64,000 bases of DNA from Actinomadura sp. 7K507 (GTDB taxonomy: Bacteria > Actinomycetota > Actinomycetes > Streptosporangiales > Streptosporangiaceae), in contig NZ_SMKK01000014.1 of assembly GCF_004348425.1 (NCBI RefSeq), positions 1-64,000 of the forward strand, read 5' to 3'. Numbering within the stretch: position 1 is the first letter of the stretch; each line of letters starts with the position of its first letter. The translations under genes were made by a program, and so were the position numbers. The notes beneath the pieces were generated by a model. The model saw nothing but the letters and a program-made list of their open reading frames with translations, had not been told where the DNA came from and did no database searches. Shown piece by piece: positions 41,585-50,400 of this stretch.

Positions 41585-43129
41585 GTGGTGTTCAGCGTGC
41601 CGGGCGGTACGACGCGCCGGGGGTTCCTCGGCCTGGCCGGAGCGGCGGGGGCGGTCCTGCTCACCTCGTGCTCGTCCGGCGGGACGGGCTCCAGCACGCC
41701 GCGCAGGGGCGGCACCCTCCGGGCGGTGTTCCCCGGCTCCGGGGCCAAGGAGACGATGGACCCGCACGCGCAGCGGCAGTTCGTCGACATCGCCCGGCAC
41801 AAGGCGGTCTTCGACAAGCTCGTGGATCTCGGCGAGACCCTCCGGCCGGTGCCCCGGCTGGCGGAACGCTACGAGACCAACGGCGACGCGACCGTATGGC
41901 GGTTCCACCTGCGGGCCGCCACGTTCCATGACGGCCACGTCCTGGACGCCGAGGACGTCCTCTACAGCCTGGCGCGCATCCTCGACCCCAAGGGCGTCGA
42001 CAGGAGAGCGCGAGCCTCGCTGGCGGCCGTCGACCTGAACCGCTCGCGGGCCGCCGGCAAGCGGGTCGTGGAGATCGCGCTCAAGCGCCCGAACGCGGAA
42101 CTGCCCTCGCTCCTCGCCATGACCGGCACCCACATCGTCCGGCGCGGCTACGCCGACCCGTCCAAGCCGGTCGGCACCGGACCGTTCCGGGCGCACTCGT
42201 TCACCGCCGGCCGGTCGTTCACGGGCCGCCGCTTCGACGACCACTGGGAGGGCGCGCCGCACCTGGACGAGATCCGCATCCTGTCGGCCGAGACCGAGGC
42301 CCGCGCCAACGCCGTCCAGGCCGGCGAGGTCGAGTACGCGCACGAGATGACGCCGACGTTCGCCCGCGTCGTCGAGTCGAACCGGAACGTGCGGATCATC
42401 GCCACGCCCCGCAGCGGCGCCGAGGGCATCGTGATGAAGACCGACCGGCCGCCGTTCGACGACCCCGACGCGGCGATGGCGGTCAAGCTCCTGGCCGACC
42501 GGGAGCGCCTGGTGGAGGTCGTCTTCGGCGGCCGCGGCGTGGTCGGCAACGACATGTACGGCAAGGGGTTCACCTACTACCCCGAGGACGTCCCGCAGCG
42601 CGGACGCGACGTCGGCGAGGCCCGCGCCCTGCTGCGCAAGAGCGGTGCGCTGAACAAGGAGGTGACCTTCTACACCTCCACGGCCGCGAACGGGTTCGTC
42701 GACGCGGCGAACCTGTTCCGCGAGCAGGCGGCCGAGGCGGGGCTGCGCGTGAAGATCGTGAACGGCCCGCCGGAGACCTACTACACCGACCAGCTCGACA
42801 AGGGCCTGATCGGCAGCCACCGCACCGGCGCCACCCCGATCCCGACCTACATCAGCGACCGGATGCTGACCGGCTCCCCGCAGAACGCCACCGCCTGGGA
42901 GCGCGAGGACTTCGACAAGGAGTTCAGGAAGGCCCAGTCGATCGTCGACGAGAAGGAGCGCACGCAGAAGTACGGCGCGCTCCAGCGGCGGATCCGCGAC
43001 GAGGGCGGCCTGCTGCTGTGGGGGCATCCCGACTGGCTCAACGCTGTGTCGTCCCGCGTGAACGGGGTGCGGAAGGCACCGCCGAACACGGTCCACTGGG
43101 CCCGGTTCGACGACGTGTGGCTGGCCTGA
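41585..43129 (+). CDS. ABC transporter substrate-binding lipoprotein, family 5 (peptide/nickel type)
   Basis: 514 residues. A twin-arginine type signal (TTRRGFLGLAGAAGAVLL) leads to a lipobox with Cys29 (LLTSC). The mature part is a family 5 binding protein: RAATFHDGHVLDAEDVLYSL, PVGTGPFRAHSFTA and IATPRSGAEGIVMKTDRPPF. Family members bind peptides, opines, heme or nickel complexes. The Nur-like site upstream favours nickel or a nickel chelate; this is inference. It heads an operon of binding protein, two permeases, fused ATPase and a methyltransferase. GTG at 41585 or 41588. Confidence 0.9.
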   Translation: MVFSVPGGTTRRGFLGLAGAAGAVLLTSCSSGGTGSSTPRRGGTLRAVFPGSGAKETMDPHAQRQFVDIARHKAVFDKLVDLGETLRPVPRLAERYETNGDATVWRFHLRAATFHDGHVLDAEDVLYSLARILDPKGVDRRARASLAAVDLNRSRAAGKRVVEIALKRPNAELPSLLAMTGTHIVRRGYADPSKPVGTGPFRAHSFTAGRSFTGRRFDDHWEGAPHLDEIRILSAETEARANAVQAGEVEYAHEMTPTFARVVESNRNVRIIATPRSGAEGIVMKTDRPPFDDPDAAMAVKLLADRERLVEVVFGGRGVVGNDMYGKGFTYYPEDVPQRGRDVGEARALLRKSGALNKEVTFYTSTAANGFVDAANLFREQAAEAGLRVKIVNGPPETYYTDQLDKGLIGSHRTGATPIPTYISDRMLTGSPQNATAWEREDFDKEFRKAQSIVDEKERTQKYGALQRRIRDEGGLLLWGHPDWLNAVSSRVNGVRKAPPNTVHWARFDDVWLA

Positions 43130-43132
43130 ACG

Positions 43133-44080
43133 GTGCTGCGCCACGCCGCCAGGCGCGGGCTGCTGGCCGCCGTCCAGCTCGCGCTCCTGGCCGTCCTGAT
43201 CTTCCTGCTGACCTCGCTGCTGCCCGGGGACGCCGCCGAGGTGCGGTTCAACGAGCAAGCGGGACTGGACGAGGTCGCGCACCTGCGTGCGCAGCTCGGG
43301 CTCGACCGCCCGCTGGACGAGCGGTTCGCCGACTGGGCCGGCGGGCTGCTGTCCGGTGATCTCGGCACGTCGCTGGTGAGCGGGAACCCGGTGCGCGAGA
43401 TCGTCGCCGGGTCGCTCGGTTCCACCCTCGTCCTCGCCGGTGTCACCGCCGCGCTCCTGGTGCCGCTGGCGATGCTGCTCGGCCTGACGGCGGGGCTGCG
43501 CGAGGGCGGGGCCGCCGACCGCGTGATCACTTCGGTGACGCTCGCCCTCAACTCCGTCCCCGACTTCGTGCTCGCCCTCGCCCTGATCGCGGCGTTCTCC
43601 CTGCACCTGGGCTGGCTGCCGTCCACCTGGCTGGGGGCCGACGGCGGCGGCCTGCTGGCCAGCCCCGTCCTGCTCGTGCTGCCGGTCGCCGTGCTGCTCG
43701 CCCGGACGGTCTGCACGCTCTCCCGGCAGATACGGGCGGGCGCCATCGCCGCCTTGGAGGCGGACTACACCGTCCAGGCGCGGCGGCTCGGCGTCCCGCG
43801 CACCCGGCTGGTGCTGCGGCACGTCCTGCCGAACGCGGCGGTGCCCGGTGTGCAGGAACTCGCGCGGACCGGCGACCAGCTCCTCGGCGGCGTCCTGATC
43901 GTCGAGGCGATCTTCGTGATCCCCGGCACCGCGACCGCCCTGATCGAGGCGGTGCAGAGCCGCGACGTCCCGACCGTCCAGGCGCTGACGCTGCTGCTGG
44001 CGGCGCTGGCGCTGGCGTTCAACGTCACCGCCGACCTCGTCTGCCAGCGTCTCGCCCCGCGCACGGAGGTCTTGCGATGA
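43133..44080 (+). CDS. ABC transporter permease 1 (DppB/NikB type)
   Basis: 315 residues, six membrane helices. Motifs are FLLTSLLPGDAAEVRFNEQA, HLRAQLGLDRPLDERFADWA (the family's outer loop), LGLTAGLREGGAADRVITSV, and the coupling helix EADYTVQARRLGVPRTRLVL before RHVLPNAAVPGVQELAR. GTG start 3 nt after the binding protein's stop. It pairs with the next permease. Confidence 0.92.
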   Translation: MLRHAARRGLLAAVQLALLAVLIFLLTSLLPGDAAEVRFNEQAGLDEVAHLRAQLGLDRPLDERFADWAGGLLSGDLGTSLVSGNPVREIVAGSLGSTLVLAGVTAALLVPLAMLLGLTAGLREGGAADRVITSVTLALNSVPDFVLALALIAAFSLHLGWLPSTWLGADGGGLLASPVLLVLPVAVLLARTVCTLSRQIRAGAIAALEADYTVQARRLGVPRTRLVLRHVLPNAAVPGVQELARTGDQLLGGVLIVEAIFVIPGTATALIEAVQSRDVPTVQALTLLLAALALAFNVTADLVCQRLAPRTEVLR

Positions 44081-44979
44081 CCGGTCCCGGGAAGCCGCGC
44101 GGGCGGCGTCCCTCGCTGACGATCGCGCTGGCGGCGCTGCTGCTGGCCGTGCCCGTGACGGCGGCGGTGCTGGGGCCGCTGCTCGCCCCGGCGATCACCC
44201 CGGACGACGGCGCGCCGTACGTGACGGGCAACGGCCATCTGCTCGGCACGGACGGGACCGGGCGCGACGTGCTGGGGCTGCTGCTGCGCGGCGGGCGCAG
44301 CGCCCTCGGCGTCGCCTGCTGCGCCGTCGCCCTCGCCTGCCTCGTCGGCGGGCCGCTCGGGCTGGCCGCCGCCGCGACCCGGCACCGCTGGGTCGACGAG
44401 CTGATGATGCGGCCGATCGAGCTGCTCCTGCCCATCCCGTCGCTGCTGGTCATCAGCGTGGTCGGCGTGGGGTGGCGCGGCAGCCCGGTGGCCGTCGCGC
44501 TCGCGGTGGCGGTGATCAACGCGCCCGCGGTGGCCCGGCTGGTGCGGGCGGCGGCGCTGGACGCGGCGAGCGGGCCGGTGGCCGAGGCGATGCGGGTGCA
44601 GGGCGAGTCCCGGGCCCGGGTCCTGTTCGGGTACGTCGGGCGGTCCGTCCTGCCGGTGGCCGCCGCCGACGTCGGCACCCGCGTCCCGGCCGCGGTCTTC
44701 ACCGTCGCCGCCGCCAACTTCCTCGGCCTCGGCCTGGACCCGGCTTCGCCCGACTGGGGCGTCACCATCGCCGGGAGCCGGGAGGCGCTGCTCATCCAGC
44801 CGTGGGCCGTGGCCGCGCCCGCCGCGATGCTCGTCATGTTCACCGTCGGGCTCAACCTCCTGGCCGACCGCCTCCTGAAACGCGGGAAGCACGAGAAGCG
44901 GGAACGGCCGCGCCGGGTGAAGGCGGCACGGGTGAAGGCGGCACGGGTGGAGGCGGCGCGGGTGGAGGCGGCGCGGTGA
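44077..44979 (+). CDS. ABC transporter permease 2 (DppC/NikC type)
   Basis: 300 residues. HLLGTDGTGRDVLGLLLRGG is the family N-terminal motif. The coupling region is VAEAMRVQGESRARVLFGYV. The C-terminus ends in four near-identical units (VKAAR, VKAAR, VEAAR, VEAAR) encoded by 15-nt repeats at 44917-44976. This tail is cytoplasmic, basic-helical and absent from most homologues. It overlaps permease 1 by 4 nt and the ATPase gene by 4 nt. Confidence 0.92.
   Translation: MTGPGKPRGRRPSLTIALAALLLAVPVTAAVLGPLLAPAITPDDGAPYVTGNGHLLGTDGTGRDVLGLLLRGGRSALGVACCAVALACLVGGPLGLAAAATRHRWVDELMMRPIELLLPIPSLLVISVVGVGWRGSPVAVALAVAVINAPAVARLVRAAALDAASGPVAEAMRVQGESRARVLFGYVGRSVLPVAAADVGTRVPAAVFTVAAANFLGLGLDPASPDWGVTIAGSREALLIQPWAVAAPAAMLVMFTVGLNLLADRLLKRGKHEKRERPRRVKAARVKAARVEAARVEAAR
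44917..44976 (+). repeat. 15-nt tandem coding repeats
   Basis: Four units of GTGAAGGCGGCACGG and variants, in frame at the end of the second permease gene. Whole-codon units, so copy-number change would not shift the frame. Confidence 0.85.
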
Positions 44980-46484
44980 TCGAGGTGCGCGGGCTGACGG
45001 CCCGTACCGGCACGTCCGACCTGCTGCGCGGGGTGGATCTCGACGTCCGGGCGGGCGGGGTGACCGCCCTGGCCGGGCCGTCCGGCAGCGGCAAGACCAC
45101 GACGGCACTCGCCCTCCTCGGCGAATCCGCGCCGGGCGTGGAGCTGGGCGGCGCCGTCCATGTCGACGGCGTGCCGGTCGTGTCCGAGCACGGCGTCACC
45201 CGGGAGGCCGCCGCCCTGCGCGGCGGGACGATCGCCTACCTGCCGCAGCATCCGGGCAACGCGCTCAACCCGGCCCGCCGCACCGGCGCGGTCATCAAGG
45301 AGCTGGCCGGGCTGCACGGAACCGTGACGGTCGCCGACGCGGTCCGCAAGGCGCAGCTGTCCCCGGAGAGGTCCGTGCTGCGCCGCTTCCCGCACCAGTT
45401 CTCCGGCGGCCAGCGCCAGCGTGTCGCGCTCGCGCAGGTGCTGGCCTGCGGACCCAAGGCGCTCATCCTGGACGAACCGAGCACGGGCCTGGACACGGTG
45501 ACCCGCCTTGGCCTCATCGAGGAACTCGCCGCTCTCGCCGAGGACGGGATGGCGCTGCTCCTGCTGACCCACGACCACGACCTCGTGCGCGCCTTGGCCG
45601 ACCACGTCGTCCTGCTGGAGGACGGCCGTGTCACCAAGCAGGGCGCTCCCCTGGACGTGCTGCCCGTCCCCACCGAACCCGCGAGCCCGTCCACCCTCCC
45701 GCACGACGAACCGGCACGGCTCGCGGTGCAAGACCTCACCGCCTGGCTGCGTCCGGGAGGACGCGGCGTGGTCCTGCACGGCATCTCCCTGTCGCTGCCC
45801 CCGGGCGGCTGCCTCGCCGTGGCCGGTCCGTCCGGCAGCGGCAAGACGACCCTGGCCCGATGCGTGGCCGGACTCCACGAACGGCATCGCGGAAAGGTCC
45901 TCCTGGACGGGAACGCGCTACCCCCGCTCCGGCGCCGTGACCGCGCGCAGAAACGCCGCGTCCAGTACGTGTGGCAGGAGGTCCGCGGCTCGTTCGACGA
46001 GCGCCGCCCCGTACTGGACCAGGTCTCCCGCACCGCCGTCCGGCTCCGCGGGACACCCCCGGACGACGCCGCCGCGGAGGCCGCCGCCCTCCTCACCCGG
46101 CTGGGCGTCGCCGCGGACACCGCACGGCGCCGGCCGGCGGCCCTGTCCGGCGGGGAACTCCAGCGCGCCGCGTTCGCCCGCGCGGTCCTGGCGCGCCCGG
46201 ACGTCCTGATCTGCGACGAGATCACCACCGCGCTCGACGACACCGCCACCGGTCTCGTGCTGGCCGAGGTCGCCCGGCTGCGCGCGGACGGCACGTCCAT
46301 CCTGTGGATCGGCCACGACCTGGCCCTCATCCGCCGTGTCGCCGACCGGATCGTCGTCCTCGACGGCGGTCACGCGGCCGACCAGGGCGAACTCGCCCGC
46401 GTCCTGGACGCACCCGACTCCGAGACCACCCGCCTGCTGATCCAGGCGGCACGACCACCAAGGAAGAAGGTAGGGAAGTCATGA
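44976..46484 (+). CDS. Fused double ABC ATPase (DppD-DppF/NikD-NikE type)
   Basis: 502 residues with two ATPase modules in one chain. Module 1: Walker A PSGSGKTTTALALL, signature RFPHQFSGGQRQRVALAQVL, Walker B LILDEPSTGLD. Module 2: Walker A PSGSGKTTLARCVAG, signature ALSGGELQRAAFARAVLARP, Walker B LICDEITTALD. The usual two separate genes are joined here. The GTG at 44976 overlaps the permease stop (GTGA). It powers the importer and is followed by the methyltransferase gene with a 4-nt overlap. Confidence 0.93.
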   Translation: MIEVRGLTARTGTSDLLRGVDLDVRAGGVTALAGPSGSGKTTTALALLGESAPGVELGGAVHVDGVPVVSEHGVTREAAALRGGTIAYLPQHPGNALNPARRTGAVIKELAGLHGTVTVADAVRKAQLSPERSVLRRFPHQFSGGQRQRVALAQVLACGPKALILDEPSTGLDTVTRLGLIEELAALAEDGMALLLLTHDHDLVRALADHVVLLEDGRVTKQGAPLDVLPVPTEPASPSTLPHDEPARLAVQDLTAWLRPGGRGVVLHGISLSLPPGGCLAVAGPSGSGKTTLARCVAGLHERHRGKVLLDGNALPPLRRRDRAQKRRVQYVWQEVRGSFDERRPVLDQVSRTAVRLRGTPPDDAAAEAAALLTRLGVAADTARRRPAALSGGELQRAAFARAVLARPDVLICDEITTALDDTATGLVLAEVARLRADGTSILWIGHDLALIRRVADRIVVLDGGHAADQGELARVLDAPDSETTRLLIQAARPPRKKVGKS

Positions 46485-47248
46485 CGGAAACGCTCGCCTG
46501 GCAGACGTGGCAGGACAGCTGGGACCGCCAGCAGGAGTGGTACATGCCCGACCGCGAGGAGCGGTTCCGGGTCATGCTCGACATGGTCGAGGCCCTCGCC
46601 GGCCCCGAGCCGCGCGTCCTCGACCTCGCCTGCGGGACGGGAAGCATCACCGACCGGCTGCTGAAGCGCTTCCCCGGCGCCCGCTCGACCGGCCTCGACT
46701 ACGACCCGGTCCTGCTCACCATGGCGCGCGGTCACTTCGAGGGCGACGACCGCGTGGAGTTCGTGACCGCCGACCTCACCGACCCGGCCTGGACCGACGC
46801 CGTGAACGGCCCCTATGACGCCGTCGTGACCGCCACCGCGCTGCACTGGCTGGACGCCGAGCCGCTGCGCGTCCTGTACGGGCAGATCCGCGGTGTGCTG
46901 AAGGACGGCGGCGTGTTCCTGAACGCCGACCACATGACCGACGAGTCCGCGCCTCGCCTCAACGCCGCCGCCCAGTCGCTCCTCACGGCCCGCCAGGAAC
47001 GAGCGAAGGCCGAGGGCGCACTCGACTGGGGCACCTGGTGGACCCAGGTCGCCGACGACCCGGCGCTGTCCGAACTCGCCCAGCGCCGCTTCGAGATGCT
47101 CGGCGATCCCCGCAAGGGCGCCAGGCCGGTCGGCGACCGGCCCACCACCACCCAGTGGCACCTGGACGCGCTGCGCGAGCGCGGCTTCGCCGAGGCCCGC
47201 CAGCTCTGGTGCTCCCACTGCGACGCCCTCGTCGCCGCCCTGCGCTGA
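46481..47248 (+). CDS. Class I SAM-dependent methyltransferase
   Basis: 255 residues. Motif I is RVLDLACGTGSITDRLLKRF, the acidic loop STGLDYDPVLLTMARGHFEG, motif post-I VTADLTDP and VVTATALHWLDAEPLRVLYG. A small-molecule methyltransferase; the substrate is unknown. Its ATG overlaps the end of the importer ATPase gene, so it belongs to that operon. In other bacteria opine-metallophore importers are encoded with biosynthesis enzymes, so it might modify the ligand or a chelator. That is inference. Confidence 0.88.
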   Translation: MTETLAWQTWQDSWDRQQEWYMPDREERFRVMLDMVEALAGPEPRVLDLACGTGSITDRLLKRFPGARSTGLDYDPVLLTMARGHFEGDDRVEFVTADLTDPAWTDAVNGPYDAVVTATALHWLDAEPLRVLYGQIRGVLKDGGVFLNADHMTDESAPRLNAAAQSLLTARQERAKAEGALDWGTWWTQVADDPALSELAQRRFEMLGDPRKGARPVGDRPTTTQWHLDALRERGFAEARQLWCSHCDALVAALR

Positions 47249-47260
47249 AGAGCTCGTCCG

Positions 47261-47884
47261 TCACGGAACACGGCCGGTGAGAAGGCCGCTCGCTGAGAGC
47301 AGCCTCATCCAGCTGTCCTTGTGCCGCCCTCGCCGGTCGTGTTCCGTGACGGCACGGCTCCCCAGGACCCCCTCGACGAGCCGCGGGTAGCCCTCGCCGA
47401 GAACGTGGTCGTTGAAGAAGGCGACGACGTCGTCCGCGAAATCCTCGCTGGGAATCTCCTCCTCTTCGACGTTCTTGTAGAAGAAGATGTAGTCGTCCGG
47501 GTCGACGTAGTAGACGCTCCCATCGTTCATGTCCAGGCGTACCGGGGCGCCGCCGTCGATGTCCTCGAGGATGGCGGCGGGGATCCCGTAGCGCTCGTAG
47601 CCGATCTCCAGGGGATTGCCCAGCGGACAGCCCGGAGCCGTCAGCCGCCATTTCCATGCGCCCGGGTTCTGGATCACATCGGGTTGCCTGAAGCAGAAAT
47701 AGTCCCCTGCCAGGCAGGAGAACAGCCGGAAGACCGCCGTCACCCCTTCGGGAAGCTCCGGAACGTCTTCCAGCTCCTTGGGGTCCTCGATGGTGACACC
47801 GAAGCCGTGCTCGGCCTCCGTCCGCCGCACGATGTCCAGCTTGGCCGCGATCTCGGCCAGCCCCGCGCGCATACCCGCGTCCAT
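47261..47884 (-). CDS. SUKH/SMI1-like domain protein
   Basis: 207 residues. The early GFGVTIEDPKELEDVPELPE and mid YGIPAAILEDIDGGAPVRLD are consistent with the SMI1/KNR4 (SUKH) fold, with a late acidic helix (VEEEEIPSEDFADDVVAFFN). Such proteins often protect against secreted toxins, but no toxin gene is adjacent. Its 3-prime end faces the methyltransferase gene with 12 nt between. ATG at 47884. Confidence 0.55.
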   Translation of the reverse strand: MDAGMRAGLAEIAAKLDIVRRTEAEHGFGVTIEDPKELEDVPELPEGVTAVFRLFSCLAGDYFCFRQPDVIQNPGAWKWRLTAPGCPLGNPLEIGYERYGIPAAILEDIDGGAPVRLDMNDGSVYYVDPDDYIFFYKNVEEEEIPSEDFADDVVAFFNDHVLGEGYPRLVEGVLGSRAVTEHDRRGRHKDSWMRLLSASGLLTGRVP

Positions 47885-47985
47885 CAGACCCTCCGCCCCC
47901 GATATGCCGTTCTTCCATTATGTTTCGAAGTCGGACGTTCCGCGCCGGGATCCGGTCCGACCGGCTAGCGTGCGGGGGCGTGACC

Positions 47986-48957
47986 ATGAATCCGCGAATC
48001 CTGACAAAGGCGACACTGAATGCGGTTGCCGCCTATGACCTGTCCCGTCCGGTCGCCAACGGCGGCCTCCTTGAACGCGCGGCGGCGTTTCCCGCCGAAG
48101 GCAAGCCGTACGGTCATGCGGCGGCGCCCGATCTGGAGTGTGCCGCGTACACGACCGACGAAGCCCTCATCTGCGTGGAGCGTGACGGTACCGCCAGGTG
48201 GCGGAGTGACTTCGAGGCACCGGCCGAGCAATACATGAACGGCAGGGCCTACTGCGAGTTCTCGCTGAAGGGCGACGTGGTGTGGCTCTACCGGCCCGAC
48301 CTCGCCATGAAGGGACGCGACCACACTGACCAGTGGCTCGCCTTCGACGCGGCCACGGGGAACGTCCTCGGGCAGGTCGACCTGGGAAGCGCCGGTCACG
48401 GCGCAGAGCATTACGTCCACCCGGATGGCGAGCAAATCCTTTTGGAAGTAGGCGAGGGGCAGGACGGGTCGCGCATCTACAGCGCCCGGCTGGACGGCAC
48501 CGGAATCGCGCTGACCGAGTACGAGTGGAACTCGATGCTGTGCGCCCTGTCCCCGGACGGAACCCGCCTGATGACGGTCCGGGAGGTGCGGGGAAGCCTG
48601 CTCGAAGAACTCGTCATCCGCACGTTCCCCGGCGAGGAGGAGGACGTCATCGTCTCGGCCGAGGCGCTCGGTTACGACGAGGACAAGTACGAGACGTTCT
48701 TCATCGGCTTCATCGTGGGCTACCTCGACGCCGAAACCGCGATCGTCTCCGTCCGCGGCGAGCTGGCCGAGGACGAGGACGACGACGAGCCGCAGGACCT
48801 CGACTTCCACCACAACCAGCTGGTCGACGTCCGGACCGGACGGGTACTGGGACCGATGCCCTCCGAGTTCTTCGACAGGGAGGACATCGTGCCCCTGGGA
48901 GACCGCTCGTTCCTGACCACCGGCTCCAACGGCGGCTGGTACCGCCACACGCTGTGA
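47986..48957 (+). CDS. Beta-propeller-like hypothetical protein
   Basis: 323 residues. Repeating beta units of the kind DLECAAYTTDEALICVERDG, WLAFDAATGNVLGQVDLGSA, RIYSARLDGTGIALTEYEWN and CALSPDGTRLMTV suggest a propeller. There is no signal peptide. Function unknown; divergent from the SUKH-like gene, with which it may be a functional pair. The ATG at 47986 follows GGGGG; a GTG at 47980 is also in frame. Confidence 0.65.
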   Translation: MNPRILTKATLNAVAAYDLSRPVANGGLLERAAAFPAEGKPYGHAAAPDLECAAYTTDEALICVERDGTARWRSDFEAPAEQYMNGRAYCEFSLKGDVVWLYRPDLAMKGRDHTDQWLAFDAATGNVLGQVDLGSAGHGAEHYVHPDGEQILLEVGEGQDGSRIYSARLDGTGIALTEYEWNSMLCALSPDGTRLMTVREVRGSLLEELVIRTFPGEEEDVIVSAEALGYDEDKYETFFIGFIVGYLDAETAIVSVRGELAEDEDDDEPQDLDFHHNQLVDVRTGRVLGPMPSEFFDREDIVPLGDRSFLTTGSNGGWYRHTL

Positions 48958-48987
48958 GACGGGAACCGGTGGCCAGGCGCGGGCGGG

Positions 48988-50133
48988 TCAGTACTTGATC
49001 ATGCCGCGGATGTTCTTGCCGTCCCGCATGTCCTGGTACCCCTGGTTGACCTGGTCGAGGGTGTAGGTGGTGGTGACCAGCTCGTCCAGCTTGAGCTTGC
49101 CCTCGTCGTAGAGGCGCAGCAGGCGCGGGATGTCGCGGCGCGGGTTGGCGTTGCCGAAGATGCAGCCGACCAGTTCCTTGCGCTGCATCGCCAGGTCGAA
49201 CAGGTTGAGCTTGACGTCCTCCTGGAGGATCGGCGCGACGGCGACCACGACACCGCGGCCGCCCTTGGCGACCATGCTCATCATCGGGTTGATGAGGTCG
49301 CCGGTCGCGACGCCGGTGGTGAGGAGGACCTTGTCGGCGTTGGCGCCCCAGGTGAGCTCCATGACCTTGGCGGCGGCCTCCTCCAGGGACGCGGCGGAGT
49401 GGGTCGCGCCGAACTCGGTGGCCTTCTCCCGCTTCCAGTCGACCGGGTCGACGACGATGACGTGGCGGGCGCCGGCCATGGCCGCGCCCTGCACGGCGTT
49501 CATGCCGATGCCGCCGAGGCCGATCACCACGACGCTCTCGCCCGCCTGCACCTTGGCCACGTTGACGGCCGCGCCCCACCCGGTGGTGACGCCGCAGCCG
49601 ACCAGCGCGGCCTTGTCGAGCGGGATCCAGTCGTCGATCTTGACGGCGGACGCCTCGTTGACCACGGTGTACGGCGCGAACGTGCCGGTGCAGCACATGG
49701 TGCCGAGGTCCTTGCCGCTCTTGGAGTGGTGCCGGGCGGTCATGTCGCTGATCTGCCGTCCGGCCAGCAGCACGGCGCCCATGTCGCAGAGGTGCTGCTG
49801 GCCCCGCGCGCACGAGGGGCAGCGGCCGCAGGACGGGACGAACGACAGGACGACGTGGTCGCCCTCCTGCAGCGTGGTGACACCGGGGCCGACCTCCACG
49901 ACCTCGCCGGCGCCCTCGTGGCCGCCGATGAGCGGGAACTGCTCCGCGCCCAGCAGCGCCGCGATCTCGTCGCTGAGGACCATGTCCCCGGTGACGACGT
50001 GCTCGTCGGAATGGCACAGGCCGGACGCGGCGAGTTTGATCTTGACTTCGCCCGCCTTGGGGTCGTCGAGCTCGATGTCCTCGACGCTCCAGTCGGTGTG
50101 TGGTTCCCACAGGATCGCCGCTCGAGTCTGCAC
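48988..50133 (-). CDS. NDMA-type zinc-dependent alcohol dehydrogenase
   Basis: 381 residues. Catalytic zinc ligands sit in AASGLCHSDEH and GGHEGAGEV, structural zinc cysteines in VPSCGRCPSCARGQQHLC, and NAD binding in VVVIGLGGIGMNAVQGAAM. LGTMCCTGTFAPYTVVNEAS is typical of the actinobacterial class III alcohol dehydrogenases that use a bound nicotinoprotein-like cofactor and can be assayed with NDMA. It oxidises a primary alcohol. The GTG at 50133 (VQTRAAILWEPH) follows GGGAGG. Confidence 0.93.
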   Translation of the reverse strand: MQTRAAILWEPHTDWSVEDIELDDPKAGEVKIKLAASGLCHSDEHVVTGDMVLSDEIAALLGAEQFPLIGGHEGAGEVVEVGPGVTTLQEGDHVVLSFVPSCGRCPSCARGQQHLCDMGAVLLAGRQISDMTARHHSKSGKDLGTMCCTGTFAPYTVVNEASAVKIDDWIPLDKAALVGCGVTTGWGAAVNVAKVQAGESVVVIGLGGIGMNAVQGAAMAGARHVIVVDPVDWKREKATEFGATHSAASLEEAAAKVMELTWGANADKVLLTTGVATGDLINPMMSMVAKGGRGVVVAVAPILQEDVKLNLFDLAMQRKELVGCIFGNANPRRDIPRLLRLYDEGKLKLDELVTTTYTLDQVNQGYQDMRDGKNIRGMIKY

Positions 50134-50400
50134 TGTTGCCTCCCGATGGAAGTGCCGGAGCCGATTGTGCTTCTTGGATACTAGAACTTGATTCGGGAAG
50201 CTAGAGGTGGGCCGATGTCGATCGAGACTCGTTCCTCCCGCCCCTCCGCGGAGCGCGGGGCCGTGCGGCCCGGACAACCTTGCCTCCTCCTTTGCTGATG
50301 TCGCGTTACAGATGACCGCTGCCGGTTAGTGCCATGAAGGGCGGGGGCCGGTGCAACGCCGCCCCCGGGACAGCGCGATCGACTCACCGCGGGAGGTTCA

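Noticed and set aside
41369-43822. Minus-strand open frame of 817 codons
   Set aside because: Antisense to the binding protein and first permease; no family, skewed composition.
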